Notes under the pieces: generated by a model | The model's database searches: none | What the model saw: the letters and a program-made list of their open reading frames with translations, nothing else | Told to the model about the DNA's origin: nothing | Shown here: positions 33,922 through 44,736 of the stretch, in pieces | Numbering within the stretch: the first letter of the stretch is position 1 | How the letters are laid out: every line of letters begins with the position of its first letter | DNA from: Podospora pseudoanserina | Taxonomy: Eukaryota > Ascomycota > Sordariomycetes > Sordariales > Podosporaceae | Assembly: GCF_035222485.1 (NCBI RefSeq) | Contig: NC_085922.1 | Span: 2,185,001-2,249,000 of the forward strand | Direction: 5' to 3' | DNA length: 64,000 nucleotides | Made by a program: the position numbers and the translations under genes

Positions 33922-34510
33922 AGAAGGCAATGAACAAAGAAAAGGAAACTACCTACTTTTTGGAATTGGGGGGGGGCGCCCTCAGCGATAGTCAATATGC
34001 CTCGGTAGATTAGTTACTATGGCTCTAAAATATAGTCAGGACGCCCCTTGGCCAGACTTGACACGCCTTCAAGCACGGTCAAACACCTTCAAGTACCGTG
34101 AATATGCCTTGAATGATGGTCGAAGGCCTTTCCGTTATTTTTGAAGGGCTTGCCATTGAAGATAGTCCGCATACCTTCCAAGCTATTGAAGAGGAGTTTG
34201 AAGATAGTTGAGAGGCCTTTTGCAACATTTTGAAGCCTTGGTTTTACATGTAGTCAGTCTCCTTCCTCATGCTGTCATGATATCTCCCGGCCGTGCCGTT
34301 GGTCAAGTCCAAGCTCCGTGCCTGAGTGTGTGGGGAGCTTTAAGCTCCATTCTTTCCCCACACAGCCGCCGGGCCGCAGTGTCACCTTCATCCAGCAGCT
34401 TCAACCTACAAACTCACATCTGACGGTTGCCCTTGCCATCCCCTGTTGAAGCGGCTGGTATATTCTCCTATTTCACGATATAACGTTTTTCATCGAATCC
34501 CGTCCCCGAA
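33922..34510. other. Intergenic region between KHDC4-like and TRAPPC13-like genes
   Basis: It contains the third 21-base repeat array (34054-34240). The remainder is the 3' flank of one gene and the promoter of the next. No gene was seen. Confidence 0.55.
34054..34240 (-). repeat. 21-base degenerate tandem repeat array, locus 3
   Basis: Units read in the reverse-complement sense, for example GCACGGTCAAACACCTTCAA, GTACCGTGAATATGCCTTGA(A) and later GGCCTTT and AGGCCTTTTGCAA cores, with spacings of about 20-23 bases. Degeneration is stronger than at locus 1. There is no open frame. Confidence 0.7.
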
Positions 34511-35589
34511 ATGAGTCACCAGCGTCACTTTTCCGACGCGGCGGTCAAGGAGCCTCACTCGGTGTCCCTCAAGGTTCTCCGGCACGTCTTCTTCCCTATC
34601 CAACTTTTATATCTTGGGTGTCGACTAACAAATGGGGAAGTCTGACCCGACCATCTCTCGTATCTCAATACCCCCTCTCACCACCTCTGTCCTCCTCCTC
34701 CTCCATTACGCCCCCTCCTCCCCTTCCCGCCTCGCTATCTTACTCCCCCTCCAGCACCAACCCGACCCCTTTCTTACTCTCCCCCATCCTCGCCCTCCCC
34801 CCAAGCTTCGGCTCGGCATATGTTGGGACAACCTTTTCTTGCACCCTCTGCGCGAATCATGACATCCCCCCCCCCATCGACGGCGGTCCCCCCCTGTCGG
34901 TGAAGACGATCCGGGATGTCAAGATCGAAGCAGAGATGAAGACGCCTTCCTCTCCTACCCTCATCCCGCTGCTACCCCCCGGGAATGACGAGGGAACAGA
35001 TCTCAGCCCGGGTGGGACACTCCAAAAGATTGTGAGTTTTGATCTACGGGAGGAGGGGGCGCACACGTTGGTGGTGCAGGTTAGTTACTACGAGGCTACG
35101 TCGACGAGCGGGAGGGCGAGGATGTTTAGGAAGTTGTATCAGTTTGTTTGCAAGGGGTTGTTGGTTGTGCGGACGAAGACTTCTGCGCTTGGTTTGGGGA
35201 AGCAGGGGAATAGGAGGTGGGTTTTGGAGGCGCAGATTGAGAACTCGGGTGGTGGGGGGAGACGGGGGGATGGTGGGGGGGAGGTGGTGTTTATGGAGGA
35301 GATTGGCTTGGAGCTGAAAAGGGGTTGAGGGGAGGGATGTGAATTTCTGGGGGAGGGGCAGGGGGGAGGGAGAAGGTTGTGCTTAGGGCTGGGAAGGGGA
35401 GGAGGTGGTCTTTGTTGTTGAGGAGGAGGGGAGTGGGATGGGAAGGAGGAGGAGGAGGGGAGGAGGGTTTTGGGGTTTTGCAGATTGGGTGGAGGGGGGA
35501 GGGGGGGTGGGAGGGGGAGTTTGGCTACGGGGAGGTTGGGGACCAGGGTTTTGAGGCCGAGGGAGGGTGGTGCTGTTAGTAAGGTGTGA
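34511..35589 (+). CDS. TRAPPC13-like protein (DUF974), C-terminal frame disrupted
   Basis: Exon 1 is 34511..34581 and exon 2 starts at 34641. Phase is kept only with a GC donor (GCACGT) and AAG acceptor, which gives KVLR/LTRPSLVSQYPL as in the family. The DUF974 signature FGSAYVGTTFSCTLCANHD follows. TRAPPC13 is an accessory subunit of the TRAPP complexes that activate Rab GTPases in Golgi and autophagy traffic. The literal frame stops at 35326-35328. Conserved pieces continue in other frames: RDVNFWG (35333 on), VVLRAG (about 35375), EEVVFVVEEEGSG (about 35399), VLQIGWRGE (about 35475) and SLATGRLGTR (about 35518), ending at 35589. All switches are in G-rich runs, which argues for assembly errors, though a decayed gene is possible. 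Confidence 0.75.
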
Positions 35590-35759
35590 TGGATGAGGAT
35601 GGGGATGGGTCAGGGAGAACAGTGACTGACTGATGGGGCGGCGGGTTTGGCAATGGTTGGTGAATGTGGTTTACGGTGGGCGGGAGCAACCTTTCAGCGG
35701 TGGGAAATATAGACCCCAGGTCTGCTCTTGCTACAGCGAAGTAGCTAGTTCATCCAAAT

Positions 35760-35890
35760 TCATTCGGGTCCCCTAGCCCAGTGGTCGGTATTCTGAGTAT
35801 GCTCCCAGGAGCAGGAGTCCGGAGGACACCCACTGGACCTCTTCACGGTAGGTAGTTGGTTCGAGTACTCTCAAGTCTCTGTTTTTTTTT
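35760..35890 (+). ncRNA. Possible Pol III transcript or tRNA-related relic
   Basis: An A-box-like TAGCCCAGTGG (35774) matches TRGYNNARNGG in form. A B-box-like GGTTCGAGTAC (35858) differs at one base from GGTTCGANTCC, and a nine-T run (35882-35890) could terminate Pol III. Between them lie short perfect hairpins, TGCTCC-CA-GGAGCA and GTCC-GGA-GGAC. The A-B distance (84 bases) is long for a tRNA and I could not pair acceptor or T stems, so it is not a normal tRNA gene. It may be a small RNA, a SINE remnant or chance. Confidence 0.3.
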
Positions 35891-35965
35891 GATCCTTTTT
35901 TGCGACTTTTTCATATATGGCACACGGCTTTGTAAGCCAAAAAGCTAAAGAGTATTCGATGGAGA

Positions 35966-36095
35966 GCTTTGCAAAGACAATCAATAGGCCTGCAAAAATA
36001 ATTAGTACGCCCTCAAACCAGTTAACATGCCTTGAACATAAAGTTAATACGGCTTGAGATATAAAGTCGTCGAGAGGTCTTGTCAGATTGCTTTT
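35966..36095 (-). repeat. 21-base degenerate tandem repeat array, locus 4
   Basis: Units in reverse-complement sense start at 35976 (GACAATCAATAGGCCTGCAA(A)) and 35997 (AATAATTAGTACGCCCTCAA(A)), both exactly 21 bases, followed by two or three weaker units to about 36095. It lies downstream of the TRAPPC13-like gene and directly after the Pol III-like element. Confidence 0.75.
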
Positions 36096-38106
36096 CGTTA
36101 TCCTGGGATGCCTTTTTCTACGTCCGTCGCTGTCCACAACCTTTTTATTTCGCGACGTGTGCACCTATCATGGGACACTACAGCAAAGGCCGCCAGCCTC
36201 TGGCCTCTGTTTAGTTTGATAGTTGACGGTGTATGCGCCATATATGAAATCAACGAACAAGCCTGCTTTGAGTGGTGAAGAACGGGCTTGGAGTTTTGAA
36301 ACCCGCGCAGTCTCCTTTTTACGGTTGCAGGCGTAGTGTCGATGTCTGCAAGTTCCTCCAAAAGCCATGATCGGTTGGTATGACCGTTAATACAATGGGA
36401 TCTATTACAGGTGATAAAATAACAATGATGGTAGTGTCTGCCTTGGGCACTAGGGTACTCTGCTCATGATGGTATAATGTAGCATCTCTCAACCAATTTC
36501 CTTGCTCGACCATGTCAATTTTCTGCTTTTACAGCAAGTGACATCCATCCACCCATGCAGATCAATCCATGTTCTCCCAGATCTGAATTACCACCTCCCA
36601 GGTCCAACTTGGTATAAACTTCTCACCTATGTACAAGGTCCAGGTCAGTAATCAACCTGAACCAATGATATCAACCTGATTATTTTCTTCTTGTCTTTTT
36701 TTGGTTTTTGTGACTGTCCCGTGCCTACCACCACAAGGTGCTATGGCTGAAACGCTGGGGATCGGTGGGTTTGGGTTTCGTTCCCCCAAGCCGTGCCGTC
36801 TCTTGTTACACTGCCGCATCCACTAGGAAGTGAACTGGGGCTGCTGGGTGGAAATATATCATCAGACCGAGGCTTTGAAAGAAGGAGCAAACTTTTCGTG
36901 TTATTTAGTATTGATGGTGCCTCTTCCGAGATTTCAGCCCGAAAGGAAGAAAAAAAGGTTGAGATGAACAGGTATCCAGATCCTGCATGAGTTTAGATAT
37001 GGGAGAGTTGCTTGATTGGGATGGTTCTGCATGTGCATATGTGTGTGCATACGTGTGTGCATTGTTGATGGGGAACCGTCAAAGTTCAGGAGAGGCCGGG
37101 ATTGGTGTATGGCCTTGACATTATGATCTAGGACGATGGGCTCAACATTGGGCATCGGAGCTGCCGGCAGCTTCACCATCATCATCAAGGTTGTATGTAG
37201 TTGAGAGTTTGAGGTTGTTAAAGCAACTGGGCAGCAAAGCAGCAGGGCAATAATGCACCTTGATGGGGCCAAGAATGAGGGTTTTGGGTGTGAGTGTGGT
37301 GGGAGAACCCTGGGTTGGTTTGTGAACCCCTCTCCCCACCTCACACGCTGACCCCTGAACACTTGATGATGCTGCTCGAGAAGGTACCCGAGCGTATCGG
37401 GAACACGATCTCAACAACGACGAGTTACAAGGTATATATCTCGTGTTTCCAACGCGCGAGCGATTTGGGGAGCTGCCGTCAGCCTTTTACCTCATGTCGT
37501 GTACTGTACCAGAAACAAAAAGACATGGCAAAAAAAAAGTCTCCGTCGACGACGCCGGCTCCCGACGGGCGTCTGGCGTCAAGTTTGTTGGGCTTGGGTT
37601 TTTTTTTATTAACGAAAAGGGGGGGCAAAAGATGGAGGATGGGGGGCGGGGAGGAGGGGGGCGCTTGCAAGGATATCGGCAGCAAAAGTTGCCCGTCGAG
37701 GATTGTCTATCAACAGGCGCAAAAGAAGACGATCTCGATTTTACCGTCGCTTCCTGCCGCTGAAGCTGAGAGGACAGATAGAGAGGTGATTCCTGCTGTT
37801 TCCCCTGCATGATAATTGATCGTGTTTTCACCGTGTATGCGTAACCGTTGCTTGTCACAGTCAGAAGAAAAAGGCCATGATCAAGATGCCATGTGACAGA
37901 GAGGCTTCCGTATCTAGTTCTCTGGGCCTGTCCTACCTCGCACGGCGTTATCGAAGGTACCTGGAGGCTGCCATCACTGCAGACGCCTCTCCCCACGGGT
38001 GGAAGTGAGGTGTGGTGCGGCCAAAAGGGGGGGCCATCACACCACATACTACTGCGTGATATAGGGAATTTGACTCTGTGCTTGTTGTTTCCCATGGATA
38101 TTATAG

Positions 38107-38130
38107 ATATATATATATATATATATATAT
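38107..38130. repeat. (AT)n microsatellite
   Basis: Twelve AT units, in gene-free DNA about 1.4 kb upstream of the DENN gene. Confidence 0.9.
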
Positions 38131-39555
38131 AAGCAATGAATATCACAGCTGAACAACGCCCATGATGCCGTGTCATAATAAATGGCGTAGATACCTATAC
38201 GTGATATACTCCGTAATAATGATCAAAGGGTTCTGTCGGATCTGCTCGGCTGTGGTGGTGCATCGATCGACAATCAACGGTCCCCTTTGGGAACCCTGGA
38301 AAAAAGACCCCTTCCACTCCGTTCCCCAGATCAGACCCCCAGGTCCGGTGGAGGTGTGCCTCGTGTTGGAATGCGCCTGAAGTCGAAAAAAGAGTGAGAT
38401 CCAGAGGTTGCCTGCAGGTCAATCTCTCTCCACGTTACGCCAAAGAAGACGCGTTTGCTTCAAGCAACAAGAGAACAGAAAGGGAAAAAAAAACAAAAAA
38501 AAGCAAAAAAAAGTCCAACGTCTCTCTCGCTCGCTCGCTCATCTTTCCCGACCAGGGCTTGTCCATCGTGTTTTAGCGTCAGGGGGTTCTACGAATAGCA
38601 TCGCTAGCTTCCGCGATGGTCCAGTTCAGTTTCGACCGCGGCTGGACAGGGCACTACCCCCCGCTCGTACATGTGGGAATCTGGAAACGGTTTTTGGTTT
38701 CTGACTGGGACGAGAGAGAGTCTGGACTTGTCTAGTGTCGTCGTTGATCATGGATGCGATGTGTGTCGTGATTGAGAGGGGGAAGTTCAGTTAGGTACCT
38801 AAAGGACAGGGGCCCTGCCAGAAATGGGGGGTGGGCAGCTGGGGGGGAACGCAGGGGTTTTCGGTGCGGCACCTCCTGCAGCCAGCGACAAGGGTCAGCT
38901 TTTTAGGCCTAAATGCAGATGCACGTCCTGGGACGTCCATCCACCTCCATCCCCCTGGGGGCAGGCAAATCCCCAGAAATAAGAAAAATATTCCTACCTG
39001 TTGCCCTTCCAAAACAACGGGCAACCTCCATCCCGAAGCAAAGAACAGCTCCAGACGCGCCCTGTTTCTGTCCTTTCACTCTATTTGACCGTCCCATCCC
39101 ATCCAAATCCCGCCGGGCTCTTTCTGCCCACCTCCACCTCCGACCGCCTTCGATAACGGTGGTGCATCTACTACCTACCAGGTATCTCGTGAGGTGCCCA
39201 ACACCCAGTCGGCGATATCCAAGCTCCGGTAGACTTGGGAAAAAGGCAGTGTGTTCAGGGGGCGGGGACCGCTCTTGTCTCTGCCCACCATCTATCTCAC
39301 CGCGGGACCAGGTGCCAACTTGAAGTGTAGACGAACCAAAGTCGCGCTCACCGACACCGACACCGACACCGACACCGATCACCCGCATCCACCGCACCCA
39401 TCCATACCCACCTCGCGCCTGGCGATCAACTGCGACTGACTGCCTGCCCTTTGTTCCACCCGCAGGGCGCCGATAACGAACCGATACACCACAAGAACAA
39501 GACCGAGAACAGGAACAAGAACAAGAAAAGAGCCACCGCGTGGCTGTGATATGCC

Positions 39556-42500
39556 ATGGACGGCAACAATACTTCGGCTCCCCTTGCCGACTACTTCTGG
39601 ATTGCAGGCATAGAAGACGTTAAATACGACGATGAACCAGCCTCCCAGTTGGACGTTGAGGACACCATCGTCGAGGACGAGGATGGAGAGGCGGAGACCG
39701 ACCGGTCGGTAGCGACGCCGTCGCGCGCCACGGCTCGTCACTCGCGCCAGAACTCGGCTAACCGTTTGTCCGTCATGTCTAAGCTCTCCCTATCCGGTAG
39801 CGAAGAACCATCTCAGGATGACGTTGAGGAGAAGGACATTACCAAAAGTAACCGTAGCAGCGCAACCATCCGGCCGAACCCCCCGCCCAGCCTCAACACC
39901 GGCCTTGCCAACGGGACCAACGGCACCAGCGGCACCAACGGCTTTGATCTGGGAAGCTTGGGCGGAGGACAAGGCATTGGATTCGACGGATTCCCCGCCG
40001 ACTTTGACTTTGACAAGGCCCTCCTCAAGTTTGCCGCCGAACGCGAGAACTTCCTCGACGACCTGACCTTCAGCGCAGGCGCAAGGGTCCAGTCGAGACC
40101 GCCCATGGTAAACCCCAGGACCGAGAGACTCAAGGCCGAGGACGCCGAGAGCGGGAGAAAGAGCCCTCTGAAGAGCATCCGCGGCAGCATTCGCCGCAAG
40201 ATGAGTTTTAGGGATATGAGCAGCGTGAGAAAGCAGCCAATGACTCCTCGAGCGGGTACGTGTAGCAGATCGGCATCGACAGACTCTCTCGCTGCCTTGG
40301 AATCCCTGCCATCTGCGGTTCGTGTGCTGACTGTAGGATCACTAGCCTCTATCCGGACGGCGAAGCGCCTGAGCAACTACAACTCCGTCATCCCACCCCC
40401 GGAACCGCTGAACCTCGATCCAGACATGCACCCGCTTAAGAGGCGGTTTGAGCCAGTTCTGCTTGATCGATATCCCCCGCGAGACGCCTCGGCCGACGAC
40501 CTGGCCAGGAGAGGAAAGTTCCCCGACTACGTGCCCATGTTTGCCTTTCCCAACGACATCCAGATTGTCTCCTCGGACGACCGGCCTCGCTCGACCTGGC
40601 ACGGATTCACCATGACGTCGGACGACAACTCCAAGATTTACGGCATTACCATCATTGTCTGGGTGGCACTGCACGCAGAGGTGGCGGACGAGGTCGAGAA
40701 GAGGTGCGAGCGATGGCGACAAAGACACATGAGCAACGAGGAAAGGGAGCTCGCTGCTAGTCTTGGCGGTCGTCTAGCCGCAGAGCGGGCGTATCTGTCA
40801 CAGCTGCTCGCGAAGCTGGGTACCGTCCCCTCGGGATCGGCCGCCCGCGAGTCTCTGGACGAGCAGATTAGCGCGGTGGAGGAAAAGATCGCGCTCATGA
40901 CGGAGATGCTGAGGCCGTTGAGGCATGGCGCGGCGTCCAAGATTGACGGTCTGACCGCCGGCGAGACGGGCCTCTGGGCTCCTAGGGCGTTTGGCATTTT
41001 GGGTAGAGATCCAGCCAAGATGCAGTTTTGGAAAGAATGGTTGCGAGCTGTCACGGTACCCATGACCGACGGCGCCGTTCTCCGGATCCCGCCGAGCTCG
41101 CCCAAGGTTGGACGCTGGCAGCCTTTGGAGCGCTATGTCGTGAACCTCTGCACCGAAGCTTTTAGCCCCCTCAGTTCTCTGACCCAGGTGGAGTTGGGCG
41201 TGCGAGAGCTGCGGCTGTATGCCCGCAAGGAGGCTGCCAATGAGCTTCCTGGATCGCGCAGTATTGATATCTACGCCCTGTTCAGATGCCTGTCTCTGGA
41301 AAACATCGTCCTGCTCTTCGAGTATGCCATGTCGGAAGGACGCATCATCTTCCTCTCATCACACACTGGCATGCTGCACCTTGCCTGCCATGCGTTGGCC
41401 AATTTGCTGTACCCCTTGAAATGGGCTAGCATCTTCATTCCGGTCTTGCCTGCCCGACTCATCTCGGCCCTGGAAGCCCCTTGCCCCTATATTGTTGGTA
41501 TTGAGAGACGCTACGAGAAGATTGAGCTTCCTGACGACGATTACGTCCTTGTGGACCTCGACAAAGACAGTATCGACGCCACACACCAAGCGGTCAGCCT
41601 GCCACGGCAGCACCGACGAAAGCTTCTCTCGCTCCTTCAGATCGCCGCTCCTCACAGACTGAGATATGGAGTCACACCGGGACCACCCCCATACGCAATC
41701 GAGGCCTTCCCATACGACGCGTACTCGGCAGAAAACGAGACGCTGTTCAACCCCCTCCCGATGAAGAGCTCACTGGGCAAGTGGGTGTCGCAAAACTCAT
41801 CCACCTTTGCCGAGCCAGATCCGCCAGAGTGCATCCGGACGCCGTTATTCAACGCTTTTGCCCAGGCCAAGATTGACCCTTCCAGGATGGAGCGACCGCC
41901 GACGTCCAAGTCCAGCAAGGGCAGCCCGCCGTCGTCTGTCTCGCCCGTGTCGATGAACTTTCCCCCCATGCCCATCACTCCCATCTCCAGGAGCGATTCC
42001 GGGTTTGCGGCTACGCTGAGGGAGAAGCGCTCTGGGCATTTTGACGAGAGGTCGAGGCGCAGCTCCTCGTTTGGGGTGGACAAGCAGCCTCCCCATCCTT
42101 CCATGGCCCACCGCCCGAGCCTGCCTTTTCTGAACGGCCACACGCAGAACATGTCCATCTCGGCCATCTCGATCGACTCGCAGTCTTCGTTTGGGGGTTA
42201 TGCGCCCTCGACGTATGCGCAGTCGACGATTGCTGCCTCGACCATCATGCCCAACATGATGGTGCAGCCGGTTAAAAATACGGAGAATACCGTTTGGGTA
42301 GAGGGGCACTGCTTCAACTGGGAGCCGACGGAGACGGGGTCTACGTGCACGGTGTGCGACGAGAGGTCGGAGGGGGATGGGCTGTATAAATGCAACGGGT
42401 GTGACTGTTTGAGTCACAACAGGTGCTTGGGGTTTGTGAGCCTGGTGTGCCCGGAGGCGTTCCATCCGGACAGGGTGAGGGCCGCGTTTGTGAGGTGTCT

Positions 42501-43139
42501 GGCTAGTTTGCTGTATACGTACCGGAAGCATTTGGGGAGGCCGACGAGGGAGCAGAAGGGGCATGGGCAGTTGTATGCGTTTGATATGGATGGGTTTATT
42601 AGGAGTTTACCGTATGATCAGCAGGAGTATGCTACTATGATGAGGGACACGCAGGGTATGTTTCTCCCCCTTCCCCCCCACCAACCTTTCTAAGGGTGTC
42701 ATGACAAAACTAACGAAGTGTAGCATTCAACGAATTCATCCACGAGCGCGAGAGACAACCGCAATCGGACCCAGCGATCCGCCTCTTTGACGAGGTCATT
42801 CTGGCCAAGAAGGCGAGGGGGAAGCCGACGTTTTCTGCTGGCCTGTCCCGTCTGTCCACTTTGAGGGCATCTCATGGGTTAACGCCCTCTTACATGGGCG
42901 GGGGACATAACCGTCAGGGAGCGAAAGTGCCGAGTTATTTGGGGGACACGAGCGATCATATCTGGAGGACGGCGTCGGTGCCGGTGCCGAGCGCGAAGTT
43001 TTCGGGGGATTACAGGAGTGTGGTCACGAGGGTGCCGGTGAGGTTAGATCCGGGCTTGATGAAGGAGCCGAGGGCGATTCAAGGGGTTCCGAGCGCGGGG
43101 GATGGGGGAGGAAAAGGTGCAGAGGAAGCAGGTTGCTAG
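39556..43139 (+). CDS. DENN-domain protein with C-terminal C1 zinc finger
   Basis: Exons 39556..42655 and 42724..43139 have a 68-base intron (GTATGT...GTGTAG), about 1171 residues. After a disordered acidic N-terminus come the tripartite DENN elements: uDENN around 300-380, with a coiled-coil insertion (about 390-455), then cDENN (for example LENIVLLFEYAMSEGRIIFL) and dDENN. A C1-type finger begins at His918 and continues HCFNWEP..CTVC..CNGC..H..C..C. DENN proteins are exchange factors for Rab GTPases; the C1 finger suggests lipid-controlled membrane targeting. A short upstream ATG (39551) overlaps the start out of frame. The last 14 residues may be wrong: dropping one G of the run at 43096-43100 gives a more protein-like end, EEKVQRKQVASMLG..., stopping at 43179. 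Confidence 0.9.
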
Positions 43140-44096
43140 TATGCTGGGGGCGCCGGCGGAGTTTGTGGTGCCGAAGTAGGGTAGGGTAGGGTAGGGTTAG
43201 GGGGGTTTTCATTTGGTTTGGTTGAAAGCGTTGGTTTTGGGTTTTAAAGTAGTGTCTTGATAATCTTTTTGGTGTGTGTTGCTTGCCGGGAAGGGGGATG
43301 GGTAGGGAGGGAGGGAGAGGGAGAGGGTGGCTATCATCAGATTTATTTATTTTTGATATCATTTGGGGTTTTGAGGCTTTGGGGGGGTGAAGTGGGTGGG
43401 AGAGCATCTGGGAGGTTTTGTTCTGCGCGATAGGTTGAGCCACAAGAGAGAGTGAGAGAGAGGAATACATGCAAAGCAGACACACAGAGGGAAGTTGTTG
43501 TTGTAATCTTTGTAAGATAGCGGAAGAAGAAAGAAAAGAAAGAAAGGTTGTAATCATTGTTGGTTAGCAAATCTCTTTTTTTGCTTTTCTTTTTTTCGTT
43601 TTTTTTTCTTTTTTTCTTGGGAGGAGGGTGGCTAGGTTAAGGGGAAAATAACACATACATAGCATCATAGGAGGGAGGGGTATGAAGGGAGGAATGGGAG
43701 AGATGAATAAATGCAAAGCGTTGAGCACAAACTTTGGTGGTAAACAACCAATGATGCCTTCTCAGAGAGTACAAACAAACAAATCTAAAGTTCGCCTCGA
43801 AATATCTACTACATGTTCCTGAGCCAGCTCAAGCATGAGGTAAATCACATTGAGTCCATGATGTTTAAAATGAAAGAAATGGAACATCGCTTACAAAAGG
43901 AAAAACCATGCAAGGTTGATTTCCATGTGTGTGAAGATGCCTGGCTACCTGCTTGCTCTATGCAACCAACCCAATGCGTAAACCTCCCCTCAAGGTATCG
44001 AAAAAATAGATGGTATCATACTCCCCCAACGCCCCCCTATTCCTACACAGAACAACCCATCCCCCTTCCAAACACCGACATATACAACACCCCGGA
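43140..44096. other. Convergent 3' flanks of DENN and Ypi1 genes
   Basis: It contains a TAGGG tract (43177-43206), purine-rich runs near 43290-43330 and 43440-43470, and poly-T (43577-43617). No gene was recognised. Confidence 0.5.
43177..43206 (+). repeat. Interstitial telomere-like (TAGGG)4 TTAGGG tract
   Basis: Four TAGGG units are followed by TTAGGG and a G run, directly behind the DENN gene. Similar but shorter TTAGGG-type motifs occur at 10542 and 17151. Confidence 0.75.
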
Positions 44097-44736
44097 CTAA
44101 GCCTTCATCGGCCCCCCATCTCCAGAAGTGTCCTTATCCTTCCCCTTTCCAGGCGGTTTAATCCCATAATCAGGCATCTTCTCATACGCATTCGGGCTCG
44201 GCTTTCTCTTTCTTCTTCTACTCCCCCCCTCGTCCCCGTTCTTTTTCCTTCCCCTGCTGTGATGATGATGATGATGTCCGTTGCACTTGTCGTCGTCGTT
44301 GTGATTGTGAACACGTCTTCTCCCACTATCTGATTTCCCTTGTCGGTCGAGGTCACCCTTTCCACCATCGGAATCCGAGTCGGAGTCGGAAGAGTCAGAG
44401 GAGGAGGATTCGGAGGAGGATTCGTCGACGCCTTTGGGGCGGTGGTAGATGCAGCATACTGGTGGGGTTTAGCTTGGAGAAAGGGGAAGGGGAAAGGGAG
44501 AGGAGAGAATAAATACCTTTTGACTTCTTGCGGTTCAGACCTTCATTGTCTATGACGTCTTCTGACCATTGCACCGTCCGTGAACTGGGGGCGTGGGCAC
44601 CACGGAGGCGGAGGATGGCTTGTTGGGGGGAGGTTGAGGTTGTGGTGATTGTTTGGGTGGTTGATATGGTGCCTGTTCTGGGTTCGCGTTGGTGCTGTTG
44701 GGTTGTTGGGTGGGAGGGGGTATCGTTGGAGGACAT
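44097..44736 (-). CDS. YPI1: Type 1 protein phosphatase regulator Ypi1 (inhibitor-3)
   Basis: Exons 44736..44517 and 44458..44097 give 193 residues with a 58-base intron (GTATTT...CACCAG). The conserved core RTVQWSEDVIDNEGLNRKKS joins across the intron to KVCCIYHRPKGVDESS. It contains the RVxF-like PP1-docking site (RTVQW) and the second conserved block. A Ser/Asp-rich acidic stretch, a His run and a basic C-terminus follow. Ypi1 binds Glc7/PP1 in the nucleus with Sds22 and controls its activity. The start was taken as the only ATG in the frame; upstream frame is open but without ATG. Confidence 0.93.

Larger units (their letters stand above)
35590..39555. other. About 4 kb without recognisable genes
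   Basis: It contains a Pol III-like structured element (35760-35890), the fourth 21-base array (35966-36095), an AT microsatellite (38107-38130) and, nearest 39556, a plausible long promoter and leader of the DENN gene. Overlapping frames at 37294-37812 (+) and 37487-38176 (-) look like chance openings. Confidence 0.5.

Noticed and set aside
35760-35890. Intron-containing tRNA gene
   Set aside because: A- and B-box-like words are present, but acceptor, D and T stems do not pair; kept only as a weak ncRNA candidate.
3661-36095. The 21-base arrays as a CRISPR-like array
   Set aside because: Repeats are contiguous with no spacers, the host is a fungus and no associated genes exist.
37294-38176. 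Overlapping frames of 172 and 229 codons on opposite strands
   Set aside because: They run through simple repeats such as the AT microsatellite (an Ile-Tyr run), lack conserved motifs and contradict each other.
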